The translations under genes and the position numbers were made by a program. From the NCBI RefSeq assembly GCF_010367455.1, contig NZ_WRPR01000012.1, forward strand, positions 48,981 through 112,980: 64,000 nt of DNA, in the 5' to 3' direction. Of this stretch, positions 36,349 to 47,700 are shown in pieces. The stretch is from Candidatus Laterigemmans baculatus. Its GTDB lineage: Bacteria > Planctomycetota > Planctomycetia > Pirellulales > Pirellulaceae. Numbering within the stretch: position 1 is the stretch's first letter; each line of letters starts with the position of its first letter. A model generated the notes under the pieces. The model did no database searches, was not told the origin of the DNA, and was given only the letters and a program-made list of their open reading frames with translations.

Positions 36349-38052
36349 ATGCGACGACGGGAATTTGTTCGGTGGGCGGGGCTATCGGTGCCGGCGATTT
36401 TGCAGGGGGGGCTGCTGAGCGGCATGCTCCGCGGCCAGGAGGCCCGGCTGCCCTCGGAATTGACCGCCGACGTGATTGTCATCGGCGGCGGCCTCGGTGG
36501 GTGTGCTGCCGCCTTGGCCGCGCTGCGGGCCGGAAACCGCGTGGTTCTGACCGAGGAAACCGACTGGCTCGGCGGGCAATTGAGTGCCCAGGCCGTGCCG
36601 CCCGACGAACACCCCTGGATCGAGTCGTTCGGAGCGACCCGCAGCTATCAAGCGCTTCGCCAGGGAATTCGCGACTACTATCGCGAGCACTACCCGTTGA
36701 CCGCGGAGGCTCGAGCCCAAGCCCATTTAAACCCCGGCGGCGGCAGCGTCTCGCGGTTGTGCCACGAGCCGCGAGTCGCTGTGGCCGTGCTGTACGAGAT
36801 GTTCGCTTCCTACCTCGGCAGCGGGCAATTGTTGATCCTGCTGGACCATCGTCCCGTGGCCGCCGAGGTCGAAGGGGATCGCGTCCGTTCGGTCACCTGT
36901 CGCAGCCTGCGGGACGGAGGCCAGATCACGCTCGCAGGGCCCTACTTCGTCGATGCGACCGAGATGGGCGATCTGCTCCCGCTGACCGAGTGTGAGTACG
37001 TCACTGGGTTTGAGTCGCAGAGCGAGACGGGGGAACCGCACGCACCGAGCGAAGCCCAGCCGGCGAACATGCAAGCCTGCACGTGGTGCTTTCCGATGGA
37101 ATACGTCGCAGGAGAAGAGTTCACGATCGCCAAACCCGAGCAGTACGATTTCTGGAAAGACTTCGTCCCCGAACTCGATCCGCCGTGGCCGGGGAAGCTG
37201 TTCGATTTCACCTACAGCCATCCGGCGACGCTCAAACCGCGCACGCTGGCCTTCGATCCTGCCAAAGAAGCTTCGGGATGGTGGCTCTATCGCCGGATCG
37301 CCAACAAAGCGAACTTTACCGAGGGAAGTTATCCGGGCAGCATCTCACTCGTGAATTGGCCGCAAAACGACTACCTGCTCGGCAATCTGTTCGAGGTCTC
37401 GGACGAGGAAGCCGCTCGGCATCGCGAAGGGGCGCGGCAGTTGAGCCTCTCGCTGCTGTACTGGCTGCAGACCGACGCACCGCGACCGGATGGCGGAACC
37501 GGATGGCCGGGGCTGCGGCTGCGGCCCGGGCTGGTCGATACCTCCGACGGGCTGGCCAAGTACCCTTACATCCGCGAATCTCGGCGGATCCGGGCCCTGG
37601 AAACCGTCGTCGAACAGCACCTGAGCACCGACTACCGCATGGAAGAAACCGGACTTTCTCGCGAGGAAGTGACCGCCGTCGACTACCGCGACTCGGTGGG
37701 CATCGGCAGCTATCGGATCGATCTGCATCCGAGCACTGGAGGGGACAACTACATCGACCTCAGCTCGCTGCCGTTCCAAATTCCGCTCGGCGCCCTGATC
37801 CCTCGGCGGCTGACGAATCTGCTGGCCGGCAACAAGAATCTGGGCGTCACGCACATCACCAATGGCTGCTACCGGCTGCATCCGGTCGAGTGGAATATCG
37901 GCGAAGCGGCCGGAGCGGTGGCGGCCTACGCGCTCCGCGTCGGAGAGACGCCAGCCGCGATCCGCGAAAACGGATCGCGGCTGAGTCAGTTCCAGCGGCA
38001 GCTGCGGAGCGACGGCGTGGAAACCGCTTGGCCCCGCGCCCGTCCCCGCTGA
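36349..38052 (+). CDS. Tat-exported FAD-dependent oxidoreductase
   Basis: A 567-residue FAD protein of the FAD_oxidored (PF12831) type common in planctomycetes. The leader MRRREFVRWAGLSVPAIL is a Tat-type signal. The dinucleotide fold VIVIGGGLGGCAAALAALR (residues 43-61) follows, then TDWLGGQLSAQAVPPDEH, a covalent-flavin-like or conserved family segment. C-terminal NLLAGNKNLGVTHITNGCYR and GEAAGAVAAYALR close the FAD site. The substrate is unknown. The PQQ-propeller gene starts 44 bases downstream, so the two may form one periplasmic redox unit. Confidence 0.85.
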   Translation: MRRREFVRWAGLSVPAILQGGLLSGMLRGQEARLPSELTADVIVIGGGLGGCAAALAALRAGNRVVLTEETDWLGGQLSAQAVPPDEHPWIESFGATRSYQALRQGIRDYYREHYPLTAEARAQAHLNPGGGSVSRLCHEPRVAVAVLYEMFASYLGSGQLLILLDHRPVAAEVEGDRVRSVTCRSLRDGGQITLAGPYFVDATEMGDLLPLTECEYVTGFESQSETGEPHAPSEAQPANMQACTWCFPMEYVAGEEFTIAKPEQYDFWKDFVPELDPPWPGKLFDFTYSHPATLKPRTLAFDPAKEASGWWLYRRIANKANFTEGSYPGSISLVNWPQNDYLLGNLFEVSDEEAARHREGARQLSLSLLYWLQTDAPRPDGGTGWPGLRLRPGLVDTSDGLAKYPYIRESRRIRALETVVEQHLSTDYRMEETGLSREEVTAVDYRDSVGIGSYRIDLHPSTGGDNYIDLSSLPFQIPLGALIPRRLTNLLAGNKNLGVTHITNGCYRLHPVEWNIGEAAGAVAAYALRVGETPAAIRENGSRLSQFQRQLRSDGVETAWPRARPR

Positions 38053-38096
38053 GTGCTTCGAGCTATGTCCCTGTTCCCACTGCCTGGAGGGCCGGA

Positions 38097-39455
38097 ATGA
38101 TGAGAGTGTTGGCTGCTGGATTGATCCTGTGGAGTGTTGCTGCCGGCGGGATTTCGCCGCAAGAAGCCCCTGCTCAGGAATCACGGGGACATTGGCCCCA
38201 GTGGCGGGGACCGGAGGCGAATGGAGCGTCCGAGACGGCCAATCCGCCGATCGAGTGGGGGCCGGAAAAGAACGTCAAGTGGAAGGTGGCCGTGCCGGGG
38301 CAGGGGAGCGGTTCGCCGATCGTTTGGGGCGAGCGGGTCTACCTGCTCACGGCTCTCAAAACCGACCGGCAGCAAGAGCCGCGGGCCGAGGCTCGGGAGG
38401 AGACTCCGGAGGCCCCGGGAGGTGGAAGGCGGGGACGTGCTCGAGCCGAGGCACCCCACCACTATTACCAGTTCATCGTGCTCTGCTATGACCGGGAGAG
38501 CGGCGAGGAGATTTGGCGGACGGTGGCGGCCGAAGAGGTTCCGCACGAGCCCGGCCATGAGACCAACAGTTTCGCTTCCTCTTCGCCGGTCACCGACGGG
38601 AAACGGTTGTTCGTGTCGTTCGGGTCGCGGGGAATCTTCTGCTTCGACATGAACGGCAATAAGCAGTGGGAACGCGATCTTGGACAAATGGAGACGCGGG
38701 CCGGCTTTGGCGAAGGAAGTTCACCGGCGCTCGATGGCGATGTGTTGATCATTCCTTGGGACCACGAAGGGGACTCGTCGGTGATCGCTCTCGATGCCAA
38801 CTCCGGAAGGACGCTGTGGGAATCGGAGCGCGATGAGCGGACGACCTGGGCGACTCCGCTGATCACGGAGTACCAGGGACGCAAGCAAGTCATCACCAAC
38901 GGCACGCGAGTCCGCAGCTACGACTTGAACACAGGGGAATTGCTCTGGGAGTGTGGCGGCCAGGTCCAGAACCCGATTCCCTCGCCGATCCGGTTTCGCG
39001 ATTCGGTGATCTGCATGACCGGTTTCCGGGGCAACGCGATCTATTCGATCTCGCTCGAGGCTCGCGGCGATGTCACCGATACGGCTGAAGTGCTTTGGAG
39101 CCGCGAAGACGCAGCGCCCTACGTTCCCTCGGCCGCCCTCTACAAAGGCCGGCTTTACCTGACGAAAGCCAACAACGCGATCGTGACTTCGATCGATGCG
39201 GAGACGGGTGAAGTGGTGATTCCCCAGCAACGTCTGCCTGGAATCCGCATGCTCTATGCCTCGCCGGTCGCCGCTGCCGAGCGGATCTACTTCACCGGCC
39301 GCGATGGGACGACCGTGGTGATCAAGCACGGCGACGCGCTGGAAGTCTTGGCGACCAATTCCATCGGCGAGCCGGTCGATGCCTCCCCCGCGCTGGTCGG
39401 AGATGAACTACTGCTGCGAAGCAGCTCGCACCTCTACTGCATCGCACAGCCCTGA
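38097..39455 (+). CDS. Exported PQQ/BamB-like beta-propeller protein
   Basis: A 452-residue protein with a short signal peptide (to about residue 26). It starts the mature part HWPQWRGPEANGASE, a planctomycete signature of 'PQQ-like' eight-bladed propellers. Repeating blades carry GSGSPIVWGERVYLL, YDRESGEEIWRT, FSSSPVTDGKRLF-type and ALDANSGRTLWE motifs. These proteins may bind PQQ or act as scaffolds; no dehydrogenase active site is visible. There is an Arg/Glu/Pro-rich insertion near residues 85-125. The ATG at 38097 follows GGAGG. The much longer open frame upstream is a shadow of the FAD gene. Confidence 0.87.
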   Translation: MMRVLAAGLILWSVAAGGISPQEAPAQESRGHWPQWRGPEANGASETANPPIEWGPEKNVKWKVAVPGQGSGSPIVWGERVYLLTALKTDRQQEPRAEAREETPEAPGGGRRGRARAEAPHHYYQFIVLCYDRESGEEIWRTVAAEEVPHEPGHETNSFASSSPVTDGKRLFVSFGSRGIFCFDMNGNKQWERDLGQMETRAGFGEGSSPALDGDVLIIPWDHEGDSSVIALDANSGRTLWESERDERTTWATPLITEYQGRKQVITNGTRVRSYDLNTGELLWECGGQVQNPIPSPIRFRDSVICMTGFRGNAIYSISLEARGDVTDTAEVLWSREDAAPYVPSAALYKGRLYLTKANNAIVTSIDAETGEVVIPQQRLPGIRMLYASPVAAAERIYFTGRDGTTVVIKHGDALEVLATNSIGEPVDASPALVGDELLLRSSSHLYCIAQP

Positions 39456-39748
39456 GCCGACGGCGCTGATCCTCACCATCACCCTCCCCCCGGGGAGGGT
39501 CGGGCTGGGATGGTGAAAAGCCCGGAGGAAAAGGTCGCCAGAAGTAGAAACGGCGAGTCAGAACATCACCCTCCCGCTTGCGGGAGGGTCGGGCTCTTAG
39601 GCCCGGGGAGGGCAATGGGTTTCGATACGAACTCTCGATTGAGCCGTTAAAAAACAAGCCAATTCGTCGAGGAAAAAGGGTTACACGCACTCATCACGCG
39701 AGCGTCTACCGGCCCTCCCCGCTCGTTCCTCGCGACCCTCCCGGGGGG

Positions 39749-39908
39749 TGGCCTGACGAATATGTTGCTTTGCTGTTAAATAAAACTACCCGGCGACAAA
39801 CGACGGTAAATCCAGTCGCACCAATTAGTTATGGCGATAAAATCCGGGCAGTTTTAAAATGCCCTATGTTCGCCAGTCGCCCAAGTTGCCGTCATATTCG
39901 TCAGGCCA
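39749..39908. mobile_element. 160-bp MITE with perfect 16-bp inverted ends and 9-bp target duplication
   Basis: The ends are TGGCCTGACGAATATG and its exact inverse. The nine bases CCCGGGGGG stand on both sides (39740-39748 and 39909-39917). Removing the element and one duplication restores ACCCTCCCGGGGGGAGGGTG, matching intact repeat copies at 41712 and near 59270. The inside is more AT-rich than its surroundings and encodes nothing. The evidence for a recent insertion into an older repeat is direct. The moving transposase must lie elsewhere in the genome. Confidence 0.85.
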
Positions 39909-39951
39909 CCCGGGGGGAGGGTGATGTTTATTTTTTTCTGACAAAACGCGC

Positions 39952-39984
39952 AATCACCCTCCCGATTCGGAGGGTGATTTTTTT
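39952..39984 (+). terminator. Possible intrinsic terminator
   Basis: An 11-bp perfect stem AATCACCCTCC/GGAGGGTGATT (39952-39962 and 39969-39979) with a 6-base loop runs into seven T residues (39978-39984). It may end transcripts coming from the FAD/PQQ genes, but it is built from the CACCCTCCC repeat, so its function is uncertain. Confidence 0.55.
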
Positions 39985-40167
39985 ATGCGCGGCGTCCCCG
40001 CTTTCGTGGGGGAGGTGCGGTTTTCCGCTGCTTTGCTGCCGCCTGCGGAATGCGACGTAGATTCCTCTAGAGACGAATCCTCCGGGAATGAATTCCCGGG
40101 GGGCCGGCGGTCGCTGCGGGTTGACTGTCGAATCGAGAGAAGCATTGGGATCAATTCGAGTTTGCCG

Positions 40168-40587
40168 ATGGCGACGATGATGGCGTTGGAAACAGACGCG
40201 TGCGACGCACTGCTCAATTCAAACTCCCTGGTCGAGCGATGCATGGGCAACCTCGACCTAGTGCAGCGATTGTTGAGTCGTTTTGCGGACTCCGGCCGCC
40301 AAGACTGCGAGCATCTCGAAGCGGCGCTTCGAGCGGGGGATCTCCGGACGCTCGCCTCGGTCGCCCATCGTCTCAAAGGCAACTCCGCGACGATCGGAGC
40401 CGAGCGAATGGCTCGGCTCGCATCGCGGATCGAACGCGAGAGCAAATCGGCTGGGGCTGCCAACCTGGATTCAGTTCTTAATTCTCTGGTGGCGGAGATC
40501 CGCGCCGTGCAGGTCGAAGTGAGCCAGCGGTGCCACGAGTCGCTGGATGCTTTCCAAAACCTTGGAGCGAATGGAGGTGGCGAGTGA
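40168..40587 (+). CDS. Histidine phosphotransfer (Hpt) protein
   Basis: A 139-residue, mostly helical protein. VAHRLKGNSATIGAERMA carries the phospho-accepting His67 of Hpt domains. Hpt proteins pass a phosphoryl group from the receiver domain of a hybrid kinase to a final response regulator. The next gene, an HD-GYP response regulator, overlaps this stop as GTGA, and a hybrid kinase ending in a receiver domain is encoded convergently at 41761-47859. The three could form one relay. The start is ATG 40168; the frame upstream is repeat-derived. Confidence 0.88.
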   Translation: MATMMALETDACDALLNSNSLVERCMGNLDLVQRLLSRFADSGRQDCEHLEAALRAGDLRTLASVAHRLKGNSATIGAERMARLASRIERESKSAGAANLDSVLNSLVAEIRAVQVEVSQRCHESLDAFQNLGANGGGE

Positions 40588-41651
40588 ATATTCTGCTCGT
40601 CGATGACGATCCGACGAATTTGGCCGTGCTGGAGAATTCCGTGCGGTGTTTTGGATTCGAGCCGACCACGGTGGAGAACGGCCGCGACGCCCTGCGATTG
40701 ATTCGCACCGGGTCGTTCCAGATGGTCATTTCCGACATCGAGATGCCGGGTATGTCGGGTATCGAGTTGTGTCGCGAAATTCGCGGTCGGGCCACGAATG
40801 GTTACGTCTACATCATCTTGCTGACGAGTTACTGCGACACGGAAAGCGTCATCAAGGGATTGGACGCCGGCGCGGATGACTACATGAGCAAGCCGTTCCA
40901 CCCGGCCGAGCTGCAGATGCGGCTTCGCGCCGGCAAGCGGCTGCTGTCGCTCGAAGGTCGCGATTTGGTGATCTTCACGATGGCCAAACTCGCGGACCAT
41001 CGAGACAACGAGACCGGCGCCCATTTGGAACGCATGCGGCTGTATACCCAGTTGCTGGCGAGCGAGCTCTCGAACTGGCCGCAGTATCGCAACACGGTCG
41101 ATGGCCAATACGTGCGGTTGATCTATATGACCAGCCCGTTGCATGACATTGGTAAAGTCGGTATTCCCGACCGGATCTTGCTCAAGCCGGGGCCGTTGAC
41201 TCCGGAGGAGTTTGAGATCATGAAGACCCACACGATCATCGGAGCCGAGACGCTTGAATCGGCCGCCCAACATTATCCGGAGGCGGACTTTCTGCGGATG
41301 GCATACGAAATCGCTCTCACCCACCACGAACGGTGGGATGGAAGCGGCTATCCGAACGGATTGGCGGGCGAACAGATCCCGCTCTGTGGTCGAATTACGG
41401 CGCTGGCCGATGTCTACGACGCGCTGACGAGCCGACGCGTCTATAAACCTGCGTTCTCCCACGAGAAAGCCCGTCGGATCATCCTCGACGGGGCGGGCTC
41501 GCATTTCGATCCCGCGATCGTACAAGCCTTCCTCAATGTCGAGAGAGAATTCATCCAAATCCAGCACCGCGCGGCGACCGATTGCGTGGAGCAAAGCCTG
41601 TTTCAGGTTCCCTCGTTCCGGTCGAGTCTCAACCTCCCGATGACAGTTTGA
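40584..41651 (+). CDS. Response regulator with HD-GYP cyclic-di-GMP phosphodiesterase domain
   Basis: A 355-residue two-domain protein. Residues 1-120 are a receiver: ILLVDDDPTN, the phospho-acceptor Asp51 in VISDIEMPGMSG and Lys103 in MSKPFHP. Residues 135-330 are HD-GYP: SPLHDIGKVGIPD (His187-Asp188, Lys191), MKTHTIIGAE and HHERWDGSGYPNGL with the GYP signature, then ALADVYDALTSRRVYK. Such proteins split cyclic di-GMP, lowering a second messenger that favours sessile life. It starts at GTG 40584, which overlaps the Hpt stop and follows GGAGG, so the two are translationally coupled. Confidence 0.93.
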   Translation: MNILLVDDDPTNLAVLENSVRCFGFEPTTVENGRDALRLIRTGSFQMVISDIEMPGMSGIELCREIRGRATNGYVYIILLTSYCDTESVIKGLDAGADDYMSKPFHPAELQMRLRAGKRLLSLEGRDLVIFTMAKLADHRDNETGAHLERMRLYTQLLASELSNWPQYRNTVDGQYVRLIYMTSPLHDIGKVGIPDRILLKPGPLTPEEFEIMKTHTIIGAETLESAAQHYPEADFLRMAYEIALTHHERWDGSGYPNGLAGEQIPLCGRITALADVYDALTSRRVYKPAFSHEKARRIILDGAGSHFDPAIVQAFLNVEREFIQIQHRAATDCVEQSLFQVPSFRSSLNLPMTV

Positions 41652-41663
41652 GACGCGTTTCAG

Positions 41664-41760
41664 GCTCTGTCAGAAAACCCATCACGACACCCTCCCCGGG
41701 CCTGAGAGCCCGACCCTCCCGGGGGGAGGGTGATGCCAAAAGGGAGTTTTCCAACAGAGT
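41664..41760. mobile_element. Short MITE-like element of the CTGTCAGAAAACCC family
   Basis: The left end is GCTCTGTCAGAAAACCC and the right end GGGAGTTTTCCAACAGAGT, imperfect inverse. The inside is a CACCCTCCC-type palindrome. Flanks are TCAG (left) and TTAA (right), so any 4-base duplication has drifted. The right flank TTA supplies the TAA stop codon of the giant kinase gene at 41761, as in other members of this family that abut stop codons. Confidence 0.6.
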
Positions 41761-44700
41761 TTAACTTGATGGGGTGGAGAGTTCGGACTGAATGATCTCT
41801 GCGAGCACGCGGAGCATCTGGTTCGCGTCGAACGGCTTTGACAGATACCCGTCCATGCCCGCTTCGTAACACTGCTTTTCATAGCCGTTTAACGCGTGGG
41901 CCGTGACGGCGATGATCGGGGTGCGACGGCCGTGCTCGGATTCCCACTGGCGAATTTGCCGCGTGGCTTCGAGCCCATCCATCTCGGGCATTTCCAGATC
42001 CATCAGGATCGCGTCGAACGTGCCGCTCTGGGCGGCGCGGACGGCTTCGCTACCGCTGTCGGCCGTCGCGCAGCGGTGTCCCAGCATCTCGAGCAGTCCC
42101 ACAGCGACCTCCTGATTGATCGGACCGTCGTCTGCGACCAGAATCCGCCAGCTGGCCGATGGCGGGGGGCTCGCGGCGAGCGAATCGGGCACGGCAACCG
42201 GGGCGTCGGCCGCGGGGCTGGCGGCGAGTCTGGCGGCGGGGCTGGCGGCGGGGCTGGCGGCGGGGGGAAGGGAGCGTGGTTCACTCGCCACTCGGCGAAC
42301 GACTTCGGTGAGCTCGTCGCCCACGATCGGCTTGGTGATCAGGCGGTCGTCCGCGAGCGTCAGGCGGAGCGCCGGGGCGGTAACGCGATCGATCGAAACG
42401 AGCGCGACCACGGGGATCGCCTCGAACCGCTGGTCGACGGCGAGCACCTCCAGCACGCACTTCGTCAACGCGTTGCTGCGATCTCCATCGAGGACGATCA
42501 CGGTTTGGCCCGTTCGCAGGGAGGATCCGTCGGCCGGAGCGTCTCCCTCGTTCCGCTGAAGACCCTCGGTCAGAAAAGCGACCATCTGCCGTGGCGACTG
42601 GGCCACCGCGGCCTCCGCTCCATCGTTGCGAAGCGACGCCAGGTAGATTTGGGAGGCGAGCTCGCTGTGGCCGCACAGCAGAACGCGGTATCCCTCGAGC
42701 CGCCGCCCGATCGGAGCCGACAGCTCCTCGGATGCATCCTGGATCGCTTCGAGAGGTAGGGAGAAGGAGAAGGTGCTTCCGGTCCCCACCTCGCTTTCCA
42801 CCGTGATCTTGCCTCCCATCAGTTCCACCAGTTCGGCGGAGATCGTCAGCCCCAGTCCCGTGCCGCCATAGCGCCGCGTCGTCGAGCTATCACTCTGGCC
42901 GAACGATTCGAAGATCGTGGTTTGCTTCTCCGCCGGAATCCCCACGCCCGTGTCTTGGATGCTGATCTGGTACCGCGGTTCGCTTGCGGAGTCTTGGCTC
43001 AGCGCCACCCGCACGCAGACGAATCCGTGCTCGGTGAACTTGAGCGCGTTGCCCATGAGATTCATGATCACCTGGCGGAGGCGAGTCGGGTCCCCCCACA
43101 CCCGTTGCGGCACCTCGGGAGCCAGATCGCAGATCAGCTCGACCCCTTTGCGTGCGGCCGAGACCGCGAGCAAGCGGACGGCGTCGCCGACGACCCGGTG
43201 CAGTTCGACCGGGATATGTTCCAGTTCGACGCGGCCGGCTTCGATCTTCGAGAGGTCGAGAATATCATTCAGCAGACTCAGCAGTGCGTCGCCCGACTGC
43301 TTGACGACGCCTAAGTATTTTCGGTGCTGGGCGCTGGGGTCTGAGCGCAGCGCCAGATCGGTCATCCCCAGGATGCCATTCATCGGCGTCCGGATCTCGT
43401 GGCTGATCGTGGCTAGGAATGCGCTTTTCGCACGGTTCGCCGACTCGGCTGCGTGCATCGCTTGGCGGAGTTGTTCCTCGGTGCTCCGCAGCTCGCCCGC
43501 AATCCGGATCAAGTCGAGGTTGGATGCGGCCAACTCGCGAGCTCGCGTTTCCGCCGCAGCCGTTCGTTCGGCAACCCGCTCTTCGAGGGTCGCGTTGAGT
43601 TTGGAGAGCTGGGCGAAGTTCTCCGCATTCTCCAGTGCAGCTCCGGAGATCGTCGAAATGAAGTCGGCGAGACGCTCTTCGTGGGGACCAAAGAATTCGC
43701 GGATTTGGCGGTGCTCGACGTACAAGCACGCCACGGTGCGGCCGCGGACTTGGATCGGCGCGCAGAGGACCGATTGGGCTTCGAGAAACTCCGAGCCGAC
43801 GTGCAGCCGTTCGAGCATCGGCTGGGTGAAAGCGACCGTCCGCTGCAAGCCGACCGCATACTGCACCAGCGGATGCTCGAACGTGAGCAGTGGCGGAGCA
43901 ACCGCGGTGGCCTCCTCGGCGACCTGCTCCTCGTCGAGCGAGACGAGCACGCACTGCTCTCCCCGGAGCAGGCGGAGGGCCGCCGCTTGCGCCTCGCGAT
44001 GGATGATCGAAGCTTCCAAAGCAGAGGCGATCTTACGGCCCGAATCGAGCACCGCATCGAACTGGTCGAGCATCGACAGGCTCGCTTCGCCTACCGATCC
44101 GGCCCGTCGGTCGCGGTCCTCGTCGTCGCTGCGATCGAGCGCGGCGAGGATGCCGTGCGCTTCCTGCAAGTCTTCCTCGGCCGAGTCCCAACCGACGCTG
44201 CTGCCGATGGTTCCCCGCACCCGGAGCGTTTCGGCAATTTGCCGCTTCGCTTGCTGGGCGCGCGCGACTGCCAAGCTGCGATTGAGCAACCGCCGGGCAT
44301 GGCGGAAGCGTCCTTGCATGGCGACGATTCTGGCATATTCCCGCAACGCCTGCGGGAGATCGTTTTTGCAGGTGCGACTCCAGAAGACGGCCCCCCACGC
44401 CACCTTCCGTGCGCGTCGCAGCAGGCGTTTGCGGTGCCGGATCTGGTAGGGAGACAATTGCTCGAGTTGCACGCGGAGCGCCGTCGCCAGCCAAGTCAGC
44501 GGCGGCTGCGTGTAAGCATTGTTGATTCCCGCTTGCTCGGCGGTGCGGACCGCTTCGCCGAACGCCGCGACCGCCCCCTCCACGTCCTCCCGCTGCAGCG
44601 CTGTCACGCCACTGGCGATCAGCAACTGGACCGCGCGCTGCGCGTCCTGATGCTCACGGCCGATCTCCCGTTCGAGGAGTCCTGGAGGCAGGGGCTCGGT

Positions 44701-47700
44701 ATCCGCGCGGGCCCAGACGTCCAGGATGATTCCCGAGGCAAGGCTATCGCCCAGTTCGATTCCCGACTGGTAGTTTTTCTGTGCCTCTCGGACCGCCTCT
44801 CCATATTCGCCGAGATGATAGAAGGAAGCAGCGATCTGATAGCGGGCGATATGAATTTGCCAAAAGTCTCCGGTCCGCTGCAGCAGGGTGATTGCTTCGC
44901 GGCACTTTTCAATGCATTCGCGATACCGGGAACTCGCGTATAAGACGATTCCATGGTAGTGCAGCGATTGGCCTTGCCCCCACTGGTCATTCAAGCCCTG
45001 GCGGATCGCGAAACTCTTGGCTGCGTACTTGTAACCGCGGTCATATAACGCCAGCATCCCGGTGACCGGCGCATGCTCGGCGTAGGCGGTCGCCAACTCC
45101 GCGGTCGGGAGGTACCGCTCGGCCAGATTGAACCCGCGGAGGTGGGCGCCGAGGCAGAACCGTTTGCTGCGCGAGTACCATCCGCCGTGGGCCAGATGAC
45201 TCAATAGCTGCAGTTCGAGCCGTTCCTCCTTCGTCGGCAAGCGGCGGAGGCGGTGGACGAAGATTCGTGGCAGCAGCGTGTGGAGGGTTTGCACGCCGCA
45301 CTGCCAGGCGGCGAAGATCGCCCAGCCGAGATGGGTTTTGGGGACGGAGCAGCCGAGCATCCGCAAGGCGTTCTCGAAGCCGACCGTCGCCGCTTCCATG
45401 TCGCCGCGTTTGAAATCCAGTTCCGCGAGCTTTTTCAGCACCTCCGCCTTGGCCGATTTACCGTCGGCTAGCTGCGCGGCCCGCGTCAGCAACCGTTCGG
45501 CGCTGTCGTATCGGCCGCGGAGCGTGAGGACATCGGCCATGCCCTCGACGATCCGCCGCCGCTCTTCGCGGGGGACCGTGAGCAGCCCCTTGATCGCAAT
45601 CTCATAGAGCGCTTCGGCGGCTTCGAGAGAGTACTGGGCACGCGCCTTTTCCGCAGCCTGGACGGCGAACGGTAGCGCCCGCCGAACCTCGCCTGCCGCG
45701 TCGTAGCAGTAAGCAATTTCGGCCTCGCGCTCCGGAAAGTGCTGCTCCAAAAAGTCTCCCGCGCGGCCATGCAACCGAGCGCGGTCTGCCGCAGCCATGC
45801 GATCGAGCAGGCTGGCTCGGATCAAGTCGTGCACGAACAGAAAATGGTTACCGTCGGGGCGAGCCCAGACGAGACGGCGGCGACGAACCTCATCCATCGA
45901 CGCGACGGCCTCTTCGAGCGGCTGCTCACACAACTCGGCGACCATCTCGAGCGAAAACTCTTTTCCAATGACCGCCGCGACCGAGAGCAGGCGCGCTGTC
46001 GGTTCCGGAAGCAGGTCGATACGCCGCGCCAGGAACGAGGCGGCGTGACGCGACGACTGCAGATCGCTCAGCGCGTGCGGCGCGATCGTCCAGCCTTCGC
46101 CCCCCGGAACGAGAGTGCCCGCTTCGACCAGCCCGCGCAAAACGGCCGACGCCATGAAGGGACTGCCGTCGGCCAGCCGCGTGATCCACTCGATCGCCTC
46201 CTCCGGTAGCGCCCCGGCCATCGATTCGGCCAGCCGGCGAATCTCCGGGGGAGCGAACGTGCTCAGCCGAAAGTGGCTGTCGGTGGGAATCTCGCGCAGC
46301 AGATGCGCCGCTCCAACCTCTTCGCTGCGAAACCCGATCACGATCGTGGTGTGAATCGTGTTCGCGTCGCTTTTGGATCGGCACCAGCGCCGGAGGACCT
46401 TGCAAGTCAGCTCGTCGGCCCATTGGCAGTCGTCCAACATCACGACCGTCGGCTGTTCCACGTCCCCCATCGCGTGCAGCCAGGCGGCCAAGGCGTCGAT
46501 GGTTCGAGCTTCCGCGAATGCGCTCGGCGCGCGGTCGTCCGATGCGATCGCTGCGCTCTCACCCAAAACCTCACGCAGCTTCGGCAGCGCGGCGAGCAGC
46601 ACCGAACGGTGGTGTCCGACCCGCTCGCCGACCCGCTTGGACCACTCCGGTTCGCTCGCGGCAGCCGCTGCAAAAGACTCGGCAACACTGTGCAGAAGGT
46701 GTAGCGGCTTATGGGCGACCTCGGTCGCGCCGTAACCCCGCACGACGCACAGACCGTGGCGGCGAGCCCGTTGATCGAATTCGGCGAGGAGACGCGATTT
46801 GCCTCCCCCGGCCTCCGACTCAAGCACCACTAACCCGCCAGCTCCGGATCGCGTTTGCTCGAAACGCGTCTCGATCGCTTCGAGCTCCTCACGCCGCGAG
46901 ACAAGTGCGGGATCGGTCAGCGTGCATCGTCGGTCGGAGAGCCCGATCACGATATCGGAGAGGGCGTCGCCTCGCTGAATCGCCTCGACGACCTGCGCCA
47001 GATCATTCAGCACCGCCTCGGCGCGCTGGTATCGGTCCCGAGGGTCCTTGCGCAGCAGGCGGTGCACGATCTCCTCGAGCGCGCGAGGTACATCCGCGCC
47101 GAGGCAGAGGTCGGGTAATCGGCCCGTCAAGTGCGCCAAGAGCACTTGGCCAACATCCACTCCAGTATAGGGAACCCGGCCGGTCAAGCACTGAAATAAT
47201 AAGATACCCGCCGAGTATAAGTCGGAAGCATCTGCAACGTCATAATCGAGCGATCCGGCCTGTTCGGGAGAAATATAATAAGCGGATTCTAACGCCTGCT
47301 TATGCATTCCGAGCGAAGGGGAGAAGGAGCGAGTCACTCCAATATCGACTACGATCGGCCGCAGGTTCGGTGCGCCCGGTGCGAGAATAACATTCGTCGC
47401 TTTGAGATCCCGGTGGAGGACCCCGGCGGTGTGCAGATCCTCCAGTGCTGAAAAGATTGCGGTGGCCGTGGTCAGCGCTTCCGACAATTCCAGCGGTCCG
47501 TCTTGCAGGCGGCGAGCCAAGCTGGGCCCCGCGATCGCTGGCATGACCGCATAGCAGCCGGATTCGATCCGTCCGAATTCGAGCACCGGAGCAATGGTTG
47601 GACTGCCGAGTCTCCCACGCACCGCGCAGTCGCTCTCCAGGCGGCTCGCCGCGGCGCGGGTGATCGATTGGAGCGGCCACCACTTGAGGACCACCGGGCG

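Larger units (their letters stand above)
39456..40167. repeat. Repeat-filled spacer: CACCCTCCC/GGGAGGGT family copies
   Basis: About 700 bases without a supported gene. Palindromic copies built on CACCCTCCCnnnGGGAGGGT, with GTTCCTCGC, AGGAACGAGCGGGG-type or GGGCTCTTAGGCCCGGGGAG connectors, occur at about 39473-39500, 39568-39612, 39712-39748 and 39909-39925. A separate 160-bp element is nested at 39749-39908, and a terminator-like hairpin is at 39952-39984. The same family occurs at 41690-41733, 49465-49670 and 59160-59285. The final part (39990-40167) leads into the Hpt gene and shows nothing notable. Confidence 0.7.

Noticed and set aside
37083..38096. Long plus-strand open frame upstream of the PQQ-propeller gene
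   Set aside because: It overlaps the FAD oxidoreductase gene in another frame, is extremely Arg-rich, and joins the PQQ protein only because no stop intervenes; the real start follows GGAGG at 38097.
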